This document shows, piece after piece, positions 36,295-44,849 of a DNA stretch of 64,000 nucleotides; positions within the stretch are counted from its first letter, which is position 1, and every line of letters starts with the position of its first letter. Under the pieces are notes generated by a model that saw only the letters and a list, made by a program, of their open reading frames with translations, was not told the DNA's origin and did no database searches. Made by a program: the position numbers and the translations under genes. This stretch comes from Geminicoccaceae bacterium (lineage in GTDB: Bacteria; Pseudomonadota; Alphaproteobacteria; Geminicoccales; Geminicoccaceae), in contig JANQPX010000053.1 of NCBI GenBank assembly GCA_028285265.1, positions 124,001-188,000 on the forward strand. Reading direction: 5' to 3'.

Positions 36295-36756
36295 CTATCG
36301 ACGGGAGAGCGGCAGCCCTTTCCAACTTTTGATCGTTCTGAGTGCGAAGATCGAGCGCATGCTGGCAACGCCTGGCAATGCTGAAAGCACGTTGCGATGG
36401 ATACGATCATAGTCGGTGACGTCCTTGGCAACGACCCGAAGGATATAGTCGTGGGCGCCGGTTGTAAGTTTGCATTCCAAGATCTCGTCATGGCCAAGGA
36501 CAGCCTGCTCGAACTCTTCGAGGGCAGAATAATGCTGCGACGTTAGCGAAATCTCGGCGAAGACCTCGATTTCAAGGCCGAGGGCTTGGGGGTCCAGCCT
36601 AGCACCATAGCCAGTGATAGCGCCTTCCGATTCGAGAAGTTTAATCCTCCGGTGGCAGGCCGAGAGTGACAGACCGGCCCGGTCAGCAATGTCTGAAATG
36701 GATTGCCTGGAGTCACGCTGCAGCTCGGCGAGAATCGTAAGGTCGAGCCGGTCCAT
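36295..36756 (-). CDS. Lrp/AsnC-family transcriptional regulator
   Basis: This 153-residue regulator has a winged helix-turn-helix at the N-terminus (MDRLDLTILAELQRDSRQSISDIADRAGLSLSACHRRIKLLE) and a C-terminal RAM effector-binding domain (LECKLTTGAHDYILRV). It is divergent from ald with 137 bases between the two starts. By the usual arrangement (AldR/Lrp controlling alanine dehydrogenase) it probably activates or represses ald in response to alanine; this is inferred. Confidence 0.9.
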   Translation of the reverse strand: MDRLDLTILAELQRDSRQSISDIADRAGLSLSACHRRIKLLESEGAITGYGARLDPQALGLEIEVFAEISLTSQHYSALEEFEQAVLGHDEILECKLTTGAHDYILRVVAKDVTDYDRIHRNVLSALPGVASMRSIFALRTIKSWKGLPLSRR

Positions 36757-36893
36757 GGAAATTTTCCGAAATTATGTGGTAAGAACAGGAAATATTTCAG
36801 AAATTTGTTGTTACAGCAAGAAATTTCGGAATTAATCTCAGCGCAAAGCTGGCATAGTACGACGCATCCAAATTGACAGAAAAGGGCTCCAGC
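36757..36893. promoter_or_regulatory. Lrp/ald divergent promoter with repeated AT-rich operators
   Basis: The AT-rich gap holds a perfect palindrome GAAATATTTC (36789-36798) and an inverted pair: TTCCGAAATTA (36764-36774) and AAATTTCGGAA (36821-36831), matching at 10 of 11 positions. The AAATTT-rich sites resemble Lrp-type binding sites. They are probably bound by the divergent Lrp-family regulator, which forms octamers that wrap such arrays. Confidence 0.6.
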
Positions 36894-38027
36894 ATGCGCA
36901 TTGGCACACCTAGGGAGATTAAGAACCATGAGTATCGGGTCGGCTTGACACCTGAAAGCGCCGCCGAATTGATTGCGCATGGTCATGAGGTCTTGGTCGA
37001 AGCGGGTGCAGGGCTTGGAATCGGCGCTGACGATCAAGCATACGCCAATGCCGGTGCATCGATTATCGATACCGCCGAGGAGCTTTTCCAACGCTCGGAT
37101 ATGATTGTGAAGGTCAAGGAGCCGCAGGCGGTTGAGCGCAAAATGCTGCGTCCGGGGCAGATTCTGTACACATATCTGCATCTCGCGCCTGATCCCGAGC
37201 AGACCAAAGACTTGGTCGAGTCCGGCGCTGTTTGCATCGCTTACGAAACTGTAACGGATGATGCCGGCGGCCTCCCGCTACTGAAGCCGATGAGCCAGGT
37301 CGCTGGGCGCATGTCGATTCAAGCCGGCGCCACGGCGCTTGAAAAGTCCCATGGCGGCCGTGGCGTTCTCCTCGGCGGTGTGCCGGGTGTTCTTCCAGCC
37401 AGCGTCGTGGTGATCGGTGGCGGCGTTGTCGGTTTCAACGCAGCGCAAATGGCGGTTGGCCTGGGCGCAGACGTGACCATCCTCGACCGTGATCCTGCGG
37501 TGATGGAGCGGCTTTCGAACCACTTCAAAGCCGAGGCTAAGACCCGTTTCTCCAACCGCATCAATCTTGCCGACAGCGTGGCAAGTGCTGATCTCGTGAT
37601 CGGCGCCGTTCTTGTGCCTGGTGCGGCGGCGCCGAAATTAGTGTCGCGCGACATGCTGAAAGGGATGAAGCCTGGCGCGGTGTTGGTCGACGTTGCCATT
37701 GATCAGGGCGGTTGTTTCGAGACATCCAAGGCCACCACCCATGAGGAGCCGACTTACGTTGTCGACGGCATCGTCCATTATTGCGTCGCGAACATGCCAG
37801 GTGGTGTCGCCCGTACGTCGACCTATGCGCTGAACAACGCCACTCTACCCCACGCGCTGAACATCGCCGACAAGGGCTGGGTCCAAGCGCTAACGGATGA
37901 TACCCATCTCCGGAATGGCCTCAATATCTGGAACGGTCAGGTCACCTGTGAGCCAGTCGCTCGAGACCTCGGCTATGCCTACCTACCGGCCGAAGATGCC
38001 CTGGGGGACCAGCGCCAAGCGGCTTAG
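36894..38027 (+). CDS. ald: alanine dehydrogenase
   Basis: This 377-residue NAD-dependent enzyme interconverts L-alanine and pyruvate plus ammonia. The N-terminus is [21 protein letters not shown], the catalytic Lys is in IVKVKEPQ, the catalytic His in YLHLAPD, and the Rossmann motif is [39 protein letters not shown] marks the C-terminal part. The ATG at 36894 is preferred over a TTG at 36873. It is controlled, by inference, by the divergent Lrp-family gene. Confidence 0.95.
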   Translation: MRIGTPREIKNHEYRVGLTPESAAELIAHGHEVLVEAGAGLGIGADDQAYANAGASIIDTAEELFQRSDMIVKVKEPQAVERKMLRPGQILYTYLHLAPDPEQTKDLVESGAVCIAYETVTDDAGGLPLLKPMSQVAGRMSIQAGATALEKSHGGRGVLLGGVPGVLPASVVVIGGGVVGFNAAQMAVGLGADVTILDRDPAVMERLSNHFKAEAKTRFSNRINLADSVASADLVIGAVLVPGAAAPKLVSRDMLKGMKPGAVLVDVAIDQGGCFETSKATTHEEPTYVVDGIVHYCVANMPGGVARTSTYALNNATLPHALNIADKGWVQALTDDTHLRNGLNIWNGQVTCEPVARDLGYAYLPAEDALGDQRQAA

Positions 38028-38038
38028 CGCTTTCGATC

Positions 38039-38081
38039 TTGGTCAGGGGGCAAGCAAGGTTGCATGATTGCCCCCGACCAA
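38039..38081. terminator. bidirectional hairpin terminator between ald and the DUF1127 gene
   Basis: Arms TTGGTCAGGGGGCAA and TTGCCCCCGACCAA pair along 14 bp with one bulged A, in the gap between convergent genes. No T-run follows, so it may work with Rho or as an mRNA 3'-end stabiliser. Confidence 0.55.
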
Positions 38082-38089
38082 CGCGTCGC

Positions 38090-38347
38090 TCATCGCTGTT
38101 CGAGCTTCGCGGTCGCTGACTGTGCTGCGACTCTCGGGATGTCGTAGCGCGAAATGCCGATGTCATCGAGTTCCCTGTTTGTCAGCCTTTCGAGTTCCTT
38201 TGCGGAATCTCGGTAGAGGCTATACCATTCCAGGGAGTTAGCGAGCTTGTTCCTGGTTTCTGTCAACCATACCAGGAGTGTGGACATACCATGGCGGCGC
38301 CCATGGGTAGGCGCGAAATCACTGGTCATCGTCATCTGTTTTGCCAT
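38090..38347 (-). CDS. DUF1127 domain small protein
   Basis: This 85-residue protein ends in a DUF1127 motif (KELERLTNRELDDIGISRYDIPRVA). DUF1127 proteins in alphaproteobacteria (for example CcaF1 in Rhodobacter, and small regulators of RNA in Agrobacterium) are small, basic and act in RNA metabolism and phosphate or oxidative stress. The ATG at 38347 has GGAGTAG at good distance. A strong palindrome lies 109 bases upstream of it. Confidence 0.8.
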   Translation of the reverse strand: MAKQMTMTSDFAPTHGRRHGMSTLLVWLTETRNKLANSLEWYSLYRDSAKELERLTNRELDDIGISRYDIPRVAAQSATAKLEQR

Positions 38348-38455
38348 CGGTCTACTCCTTAACGGATCAGTAGCCTTGCCCGACAAAAGCGCCTGGGCTC
38401 ATTGATTGGCTACGATTGACATATGCGTGGTTTCGTCTGCTATCAGAACGGAGAA

Positions 38456-38478
38456 TATTGCAATGCAGCATTGCAATA
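38456..38478. promoter_or_regulatory. 23-bp perfect inverted repeat, probable operator
   Basis: Arms TATTGCAATG and CATTGCAATA flank a 3-bp spacer CAG. It lies between the DUF1127 gene (minus) and the dehalogenase-like gene (plus) with starts 109 and 118 bases away. A 10-bp perfect arm pair with a short spacer is typical of a dimeric regulator site. No regulator gene is adjacent. Confidence 0.65.
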
Positions 38479-38595
38479 ATGATTGTCTGATGCTCGACTA
38501 TCCCTCTGTGATGAATGGCAAAAAAATTATCGTTACGACCTGATTCGCATCGGTGTTGATGTCAAAGGTGTGCGCCGCAACAAGGACGAACGATC

Positions 38596-39474
38596 ATGTT
38601 CGATGGATTCGACGTCAGGGACATTGAGACCAGCGAGACCGTCATCCACCTTCGGGTTGGAGGTTCCGGGCCACCTTTGCTGCTCTTGCATGGTTATCCC
38701 CAAACGCACGTGATGTGGCACCGCGTTGCGCCGGCTTTGGCGACACGATTCACGGTCGTTTGTGCTGATCTCCGTGGTTATGGTGATAGTGGCAAGCCGC
38801 CGTCAGACTCGGAGCACTTGGTCTATTCGAAACGGAAAACCGCTTTGGACATGGTGGAGGCCATGGCGACGCTTGGCTTCAGCCGGTTCATGCTGGCTGG
38901 CCATGATCGTGGCGGGCGGGTTGCTCACCGTATGGCGCTCGATCATCCCGAGTGTGTTCAAAAGGTGTCGTTCCTTGACATCGTGCCAACCCGCACGATC
39001 TTCGACGCGACCAATCAGGCCATCGCAACCGGCTATTATCATTGGTTTTTCCTGATCCAGCCCGATGGATTGCCGGAGCGCCTGATCGGGGGAGACCCCA
39101 TGTTTTATCTGCAGGCTAAGCTTGGTCATTGGGGTAAAGGAGGTGTGGAGATTTTTGCGCCGGAAGCCCTTCTGGAATATGAGCGCTGCTTTCGAAATCC
39201 CGACGTGATCCATGCAAGTTGTGAGGACTACCGTGCGGGAGCATCCATCGATCTTGTTCACGATGGTGCTGACCTTCACCGTAAGATTGCATGCCCCGTC
39301 CAAGCACTCTGGGGCCTTCACGGTATGATGGAACGCCATTTCGATGTGTTGGCATGCTGGCGTGAGCGATCGCATGCTGACGTCATCGGAAAGGCGCTGG
39401 ATTGCGGCCATTTCCTTGCAGAAGAGCAGCCCGAGGCAACGACCTCGGAACTTCTCACGTTTTTTGAGGCCTAG
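38596..39474 (+). CDS. alpha/beta hydrolase, fluoroacetate/haloacetate dehalogenase-like
   Basis: This 292-residue hydrolase has the layout of fluoroacetate dehalogenase (RPA1163 type). The nucleophile is Asp104 in AGHDRGGR, with the carboxylate-binding Arg105 and Arg108. Asp128 (SFLDIVP) and His272 (CGHFL) complete the triad. His149 and Trp150 (YHWFF) and Tyr212 (EDYRAG) match the halide pocket. These residues support defluorination/dehalogenation of small haloacetates, but several relatives act on other esters. It has its own promoter with the palindrome upstream. Confidence 0.85.
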   Translation: MFDGFDVRDIETSETVIHLRVGGSGPPLLLLHGYPQTHVMWHRVAPALATRFTVVCADLRGYGDSGKPPSDSEHLVYSKRKTALDMVEAMATLGFSRFMLAGHDRGGRVAHRMALDHPECVQKVSFLDIVPTRTIFDATNQAIATGYYHWFFLIQPDGLPERLIGGDPMFYLQAKLGHWGKGGVEIFAPEALLEYERCFRNPDVIHASCEDYRAGASIDLVHDGADLHRKIACPVQALWGLHGMMERHFDVLACWRERSHADVIGKALDCGHFLAEEQPEATTSELLTFFEA

Positions 39475-39499
39475 CGGGCGCAGCAGCGCCGGTTGGCCG

Positions 39500-40891
39500 T
39501 TACTCGTCGATGTGGCGCGCGCGCCAGATATTGATGCTCTCCTTGGGACGATCGATATCCAAGGTCGGCAAGAGATCCCCTGTAACGGCGAGCACACGAT
39601 AGACGGCAAAGTCGCGGGTGAACTCTGCGGTCGTTAACGATGCTTTCGAAAGATAGTACTCGTTCTCGACATCCAATCGGTCGAGCAAGTTGCGCTCACC
39701 AGCATCGAATTCCTCTGCAAACCCACGCCGGGTCGCAGCATTGGCGTTGGTTTGTCGCTTCAAGGCCAAGACACGTGCTTCCGCCGTTTTGAGAGCATTG
39801 TAGGACACACGTGCCTGCTCACCGGCGTCATGCTGGGCCCGTCGCAAGCTCTGTCGGCTTTGGCCCAGTCGGGCAAAGGCTTCGCGCTCACGCGCGATAT
39901 CGCCGCCGCCGCGAAAGAGATTGTAGCGCATGACCAACAGCGCCTGGGCATCGACATTGCTCCCGACAAATCCGTCAATTTGTCGGTTCGCAGCGGCGCC
40001 AACCTCCAAATCGAGGCTTGGATAGTAGCCCGCACGCGATCCCTTGAGTTCCGCTTTGGCAACGTCGATGTCAGCATTCGCGATCTTGACCGTCGGGCTG
40101 TGCTCGAAGGCGCGTCGTGCGGCGGCTTCGGTATTGACGGGCAGGCTTTGTTTCGGGACAGGTCGATTTTCGAGATCTCCGGGCTCTATGCCCGTCACTC
40201 GGGCAAAACGGGCCTTCGCATCACGGAGATCGCCTCTCGCCCTTGCGACCACTTCGCTTGCGGCGGCATAGCGGGCCTCGGAAAGATTGAGCTCAGACTG
40301 TTTGAAACGGTTGAAGTCCGAGTCGGCGCGGATACGGCTCAAGATCCGCTCATGGGCCGCCAGATTTTCTTCGGCTTGTTGAACCAGGTCCTGATTTCTC
40401 AAGACATCTAGATGGACTTCGACGGCATCAAGGGCAACAAATTCGGCGGCTTCAGCTACGCGATAGGCCGCTGAGTCAGTGCGCGCGAGTTGCTTGGCCA
40501 CTTCGCTATCGGTTTCGTAACCATCGAACAACATTTGGGTTAGCGTAACCTGCGACTCCATGCGGGTCAGAAGGGCAGAACCATCGCCGCCCGGTGGTCG
40601 ACTGTCGCGACCACGGGTTCCGGTGCTGTTGGTGAACTCCGGCCCGACCGCGGCGCGCAGATCAATCGACGGCATATAAAGCGCGCGCGCCTGGCGAAGT
40701 TCTTGATCGATGGCTTGCCGATCTGACTGAACAACGCCAACGTCAGGGTTGAATGATAGGGCCCGAAGGATGCTCTCCTCGAGCGTGTCCGCTGACAGCG
40801 CGGCAGCAGGCGCAAACACGCCGGCGAGCATGATGGCCCCACCAAACCTCAAGTGAGGCAACCGAGTTGGCCAGGCGATTTTCATGGTCAT
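39500..40891 (-). CDS. TolC-family outer membrane channel protein
   Basis: This 463-residue exported protein (signal peptide about 1-34) has two tandem TolC repeats, as seen in DTLEESILRALSFNP, RALYMPSIDLRA, GYYPSLDLEVGA, and conserved helices with long heptad-rich stretches. It forms the outer-membrane exit duct of type I secretion or efflux. It is divergent from the ABC transporter gene, with a 365-base shared promoter gap, and belongs to the same machine. It ends GYRVLAVTGDLLPTL-like, which is the usual LapE/TolC tail. Confidence 0.88.
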   Translation of the reverse strand: MTMKIAWPTRLPHLRFGGAIMLAGVFAPAAALSADTLEESILRALSFNPDVGVVQSDRQAIDQELRQARALYMPSIDLRAAVGPEFTNSTGTRGRDSRPPGGDGSALLTRMESQVTLTQMLFDGYETDSEVAKQLARTDSAAYRVAEAAEFVALDAVEVHLDVLRNQDLVQQAEENLAAHERILSRIRADSDFNRFKQSELNLSEARYAAASEVVARARGDLRDAKARFARVTGIEPGDLENRPVPKQSLPVNTEAAARRAFEHSPTVKIANADIDVAKAELKGSRAGYYPSLDLEVGAAANRQIDGFVGSNVDAQALLVMRYNLFRGGGDIAREREAFARLGQSRQSLRRAQHDAGEQARVSYNALKTAEARVLALKRQTNANAATRRGFAEEFDAGERNLLDRLDVENEYYLSKASLTTAEFTRDFAVYRVLAVTGDLLPTLDIDRPKESINIWRARHIDE

Positions 40892-41256
40892 ATCTCACCG
40901 TTCATGTTGATAAAACAGGTAAACTTGACATAGCAGTCCAGATGGGAAGGTAAATAAGATTAAGACCAGGCAACGTCAATTGATTGTATCTATGAGTAAA
41001 TCTTTTTGTTCGTCGCTGTGGTTTGTGTGTTTTAGTATAAGGTATGAAAAATTTGATGAAATATTTGATCGAATTCTTGTATTCGACATCTGATGTCGAG
41101 CCGGGTAACTCATTTGGCGGGCGTGCGGCACTGAATGGTCTTGCTTGCGATCAACAGCCTTCGGTTAACCAATAATCAACCGATAATATAGATATTGTCC
41201 GTTTTCCAGTTGGTGGCTGAGACGGTGGTGATGGTGACCAGGGATAGTCATATCTG
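40892..41256. promoter_or_regulatory. 365-bp AT-rich divergent promoter of the type I secretion genes
   Basis: The gap between tolC-like (minus) and ABC transporter (plus) genes is AT-rich, especially at 40980-41080. A perfect 17-bp palindrome TCGACATCTGATGTCGA lies at 41083-41099. I see no gene here. The two promoters and probably an operator lie within it. Confidence 0.5.
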
Positions 41257-43506
41257 ATGTCCGCAACTGACTCCAATGAACAAGCTCTGCTGTCTGCCAA
41301 AGCGGAGCCGTCCAATGGTTCAGACGATGAGGCCAGTTCGCCAGCGATGGAGACTGCTGCCGCTGCTGCCTGGAGCATGCCAACAACACTGGGCCATGGC
41401 ACGGATCCAATCCTCGACTGCCTCGTGCAGCTCTCGTCATGCCTGGAGCGGCCCTGTTCGGCGCCGGCTCTGATTGCCGGGCTGCCGCTTATTGATGATC
41501 GTCTGACGCCCGCTCTTGCCGTAAGGGCTCTCGAGGGGGGTGGTTTCGCTGCGGTCTTGGCAAAACGCTCCCTAGATCAAATCGCCAAGCCACTCTTGCC
41601 TTGTCTCCTTTTTCTGAAGGAACAGAAGGCCTGTTTGCTTTTAGCGCTTGATGGTGGCGAAGCGGTGATCTCGCTTCCTGAGACGGCTGGCGGCGAGGTC
41701 CGTCTCGCTCGATCGGATCTCGAACATGATATGACCGGCTATGTGTTGTTCGCGAAACCTTCGCGATCCACACCGGACGTCATGCCAGATCATGAAGCAG
41801 CTTCAACTCGCCATTGGTTCTGGGGCGTCATCGCCGAGGCTTGGCCGGTCTATGCTGAAGTTGCGCTTGCTGCGCTCATGATCAATTTGTTCGCGTTGGC
41901 GAGTCCGCTCTTTGTGATGAATGTCTATGACCGCGTGGTTCCCAATCAGGCGATCGAGACACTGTGGGCCCTGTCGTTGGGCGTGGTGATTGTCTTCCTC
42001 TTCGATTTCGTTCTGCGCACGTTACGTGGTTACTTCGTCGACACGGCTGGCAAGGCTGCGGACGTTAAGATTGCCTCGAGGATTTTTGCCCAGGTCTTAG
42101 GGATAAGGATGGCGGCGAAACCGGGATCGTCGGGAGCCTTTGCCAACAATCTTCGCGAATTCGAGACGCTTCGAGATTTCTTTACGTCGGCCACGCTTGT
42201 TGCGCTGATCGATCTACCCTTCGTTATCCTCTTTGTGGCCATCGTCTGGCTGATCGGTGGGCCTATCGCCATCGTACCTGCGATCGCGATTCCGATCGTT
42301 TTGTGTACGGGGTTACTTGTTCAGTGGCCCCTAAGGCACGCCACCCAAGCGACCTTCAAGGAGGCCGCACAAAAGCATGGCCTCCTGATCGAATGCATTA
42401 ACGGTTTGGAGGCGATCCGAGCGTCAGGAGCGGAAGGGAGGACGCAGCGCCGTTGGGAGCAGGCTGTCGATGCGACAGCACATTCGACCAGCAAAGCGCG
42501 TTTCTTCGCAACAATCGGTATCAATGTTGCAGCGCTGGCCCAGAACCTGACGACCGTGGGGATTGTGATCTTCGGCGTTCATCAGATCGGAGAAGGGCTC
42601 CTCACCGTCGGCGCTCTTGTTGCCTGCACCATCATATCGGGTCGTGCTATGGCACCGCTTGGGCAAGTTGCTGGGATTTTGACGCGCTATCATCAAGCTC
42701 GTGCAGCATATCAGGCGTTGACGGCCATGATGGCGCTTCCCGTGGAACGACCGATCGACAAGCGTTTTCTCCATCGCCCGAAGATCGCGGGAGGCATCAC
42801 GTTCAACACGGTCCGCTTCTGCTATCCAGGGGAGAGCATTCCGGCATTGGACGGCGTCTCATTCCGATTGGATGCTGGCGAACGTGTCGGTCTTATCGGG
42901 CGTGTTGGCTCAGGAAAAACGACGGTCGAGAAGCTACTCCTAAATTTCTTTGAGCCCGATGAAGGGTCTATTCTACTCGACGGAACCGATCTTCGCCAAA
43001 TCGATCCGGTGGATCTTCGGCGACATGTCGGTGCTGTGCTGCAGGATGTGACCTTATTTCAGGGCAGCCTTCGTGAGAACATGACCCTCGGCGCTGGTGA
43101 TGTGGATGACGATCTTGTTCTCAGCGTAGCGAAGCTCGCTGGGGTCGACGCCTTCGCGGCGCGCCACCCGCTTGGTTATGACATGATGGTGGGCGAGCGT
43201 GGCAGTCAGCTCTCTGGCGGCCAACGTCAAGCCGTTGCCGTTGCTCGTGCGCTGATCCACGATCCACCCATCCTCTTGTTCGATGAACCAACCAGCGCGA
43301 TGGACAATAGTTCGGAGAACCGGTTCAAGCGCCAGCTTGAGTCCATCTTGCCTAACAAGACCCTGCTTCTGGTTACCCACAGGACGTCGCTGCTATCGCT
43401 TGTCCAGCGCCTCATCGTCATGGACGGCGGCAGAATTGTGGCTGACGGCCCCAAAGACGATGTGCTTCATGCACTCGCGGCCGGCAAGATTAGGGGGGCA
43501 GCATGA
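41257..43506 (+). CDS. type I secretion ABC transporter (permease/ATPase)
   Basis: This 749-residue inner-membrane protein has a degenerate C39-peptidase-like N-terminal domain (residues about 55-165, catalytic Cys not conserved, as in LapB/LssB/HlyB), an ABC transmembrane domain with about six helices (about 190-480), and a nucleotide-binding domain with Walker A GRVGSGKTT (near 550), signature LSGGQRQ (near 652) and Walker B ILLFDEPTSAMD (near 671). It overlaps the HlyD gene by four bases. It powers export of an RTX/repeat adhesin or protease through the TolC protein encoded opposite. No RTX gene is in the window. Confidence 0.9.
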   Translation: MSATDSNEQALLSAKAEPSNGSDDEASSPAMETAAAAAWSMPTTLGHGTDPILDCLVQLSSCLERPCSAPALIAGLPLIDDRLTPALAVRALEGGGFAAVLAKRSLDQIAKPLLPCLLFLKEQKACLLLALDGGEAVISLPETAGGEVRLARSDLEHDMTGYVLFAKPSRSTPDVMPDHEAASTRHWFWGVIAEAWPVYAEVALAALMINLFALASPLFVMNVYDRVVPNQAIETLWALSLGVVIVFLFDFVLRTLRGYFVDTAGKAADVKIASRIFAQVLGIRMAAKPGSSGAFANNLREFETLRDFFTSATLVALIDLPFVILFVAIVWLIGGPIAIVPAIAIPIVLCTGLLVQWPLRHATQATFKEAAQKHGLLIECINGLEAIRASGAEGRTQRRWEQAVDATAHSTSKARFFATIGINVAALAQNLTTVGIVIFGVHQIGEGLLTVGALVACTIISGRAMAPLGQVAGILTRYHQARAAYQALTAMMALPVERPIDKRFLHRPKIAGGITFNTVRFCYPGESIPALDGVSFRLDAGERVGLIGRVGSGKTTVEKLLLNFFEPDEGSILLDGTDLRQIDPVDLRRHVGAVLQDVTLFQGSLRENMTLGAGDVDDDLVLSVAKLAGVDAFAARHPLGYDMMVGERGSQLSGGQRQAVAVARALIHDPPILLFDEPTSAMDNSSENRFKRQLESILPNKTLLLVTHRTSLLSLVQRLIVMDGGRIVADGPKDDVLHALAAGKIRGAA

Positions 43507-44834
43507 ACGCCAAATCGTCTCTTCGAGCTGATGATCAGGCGTTTGTCGGTGGGCTTGCGGGGGCTGGGCAGCACCGCCCAGGCCGGTTCGCTCATCTCCT
43601 TTTGTTCACGATCGTTTTGTTTTTCGTCTTGTTCATTACATGGGCGAGCTTCGCCACCCTTGATGAAGTGACGCGTGGCGAGGGCCGTGTCATTCCTTCG
43701 AGTCAGGTTCAGGTCGTCCAGAATCTAGAGGGTGGGATCGTTGCGGATATTCACGTCCGCGAGGCGCAGATCGTCGAGGCCGGTGACGTTCTGCTGCGGA
43801 TCGACAATGTTCAAGCCAAAAGCGAGCTTCGCGGGGCGCGACAACGCTATCTCGCCCTGCTTGGGGCGATTGCTCGGCTTCAAGCTGAACTTGAAGAGCG
43901 CGGCATTGATTTCCCGCCGGAAGTGATGGGTGACGCCCGGCGGGTTGCGATTGATGAGACCGCTCTTTTCAATGCGCGGCAGGCGTCGTTGGAAACTGAA
44001 CTTGAGATCCTGCGTCATCAAGCGAGCCAGCGGGACCAAGAAGTTGCCGAGCTGGAGAACCGGTTGGTACAGCTCGAGCGCTCAGCAAAGCTTGCGGCGG
44101 ATGAATTGGAGATTACCGAGCCGCTTGCAGCCAAGCGCGTCGTCTCGAAGGTCGATCTCCTGAGATTGAAACGTCAGGTCAATGATCTCCAGGGGGAACT
44201 GGAAAGCGCCAGGCTCTCGCTGCCGAGGCTCAAACTTGCTCAGCGTGAAGCCCATCGGCGGATCGAGGAGCGATTTCTTAGTTTTCAGGCTGAAGCGCAG
44301 CGGGAGCTGACAACGGTCCAGACCGAGGCCGCGGCCCTTGCTGAGGTGATCGCAGCTGACAGCGATCGGGTCAATCGGACTGACGTTCGCTCGCCAGTCC
44401 GGGGGACAATCAAGAGTCTGTTCGTCAATACGATCGGTGGCGTTATCCAGCCTGGTCAAGACTTGATCGAGATCGTTCCGCTTGAAGATACCCTTCTGGT
44501 GGAGGCCCGCATTCGACCGTCAGACATCGCCTTCTTGAGGCCGGACCAACCGGCGACCGTCAAAGTGACCGCCTATGACTATGCTGTTTATGGTGGCCTA
44601 GATGCGGAGGTTGAATCCATCAGCGCTGACACGATCACCGATGATCGGGGTGATCATTTCTTCCGGGTCCGCGTTCGAACCGAAAGCGGCAGCCTCGACA
44701 AGGCTGGTGAGACACTTCCCATCATTCCCGGCATGACCACTCAGGTTGACATTCTGACTGGCCAAAAAACGGTGATGGACTATTTGATGAAGCCGATTTT
44801 GCGCATTCGGAACGAAGCTTTCCGCGAGCGCTAG
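43503..44834 (+). CDS. HlyD-family type I secretion membrane fusion protein
   Basis: This 443-residue adaptor has a single N-terminal transmembrane helix at about 30-53, a biotinyl-lipoyl-like segment (RVIPSSQVQVVQNLEGGIVADIHV), a long coiled coil between about 110 and 280 rich in Glu, Arg, Leu and Ala, and a C-terminal beta-barrel (VRSPVRGTIKSLFVNTIGGVIQPGQDLIEIVP, MTTQVDILTGQKTVMDYLMKPIL). The last motif is the family signature. It links the ABC protein and TolC channel. The ATG overlaps the ABC gene stop by four bases. Confidence 0.92.
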   Translation: MNAKSSLRADDQAFVGGLAGAGQHRPGRFAHLLLFTIVLFFVLFITWASFATLDEVTRGEGRVIPSSQVQVVQNLEGGIVADIHVREAQIVEAGDVLLRIDNVQAKSELRGARQRYLALLGAIARLQAELEERGIDFPPEVMGDARRVAIDETALFNARQASLETELEILRHQASQRDQEVAELENRLVQLERSAKLAADELEITEPLAAKRVVSKVDLLRLKRQVNDLQGELESARLSLPRLKLAQREAHRRIEERFLSFQAEAQRELTTVQTEAAALAEVIAADSDRVNRTDVRSPVRGTIKSLFVNTIGGVIQPGQDLIEIVPLEDTLLVEARIRPSDIAFLRPDQPATVKVTAYDYAVYGGLDAEVESISADTITDDRGDHFFRVRVRTESGSLDKAGETLPIIPGMTTQVDILTGQKTVMDYLMKPILRIRNEAFRER

Positions 44835-44849
44835 TCCACGGCAGACGAA

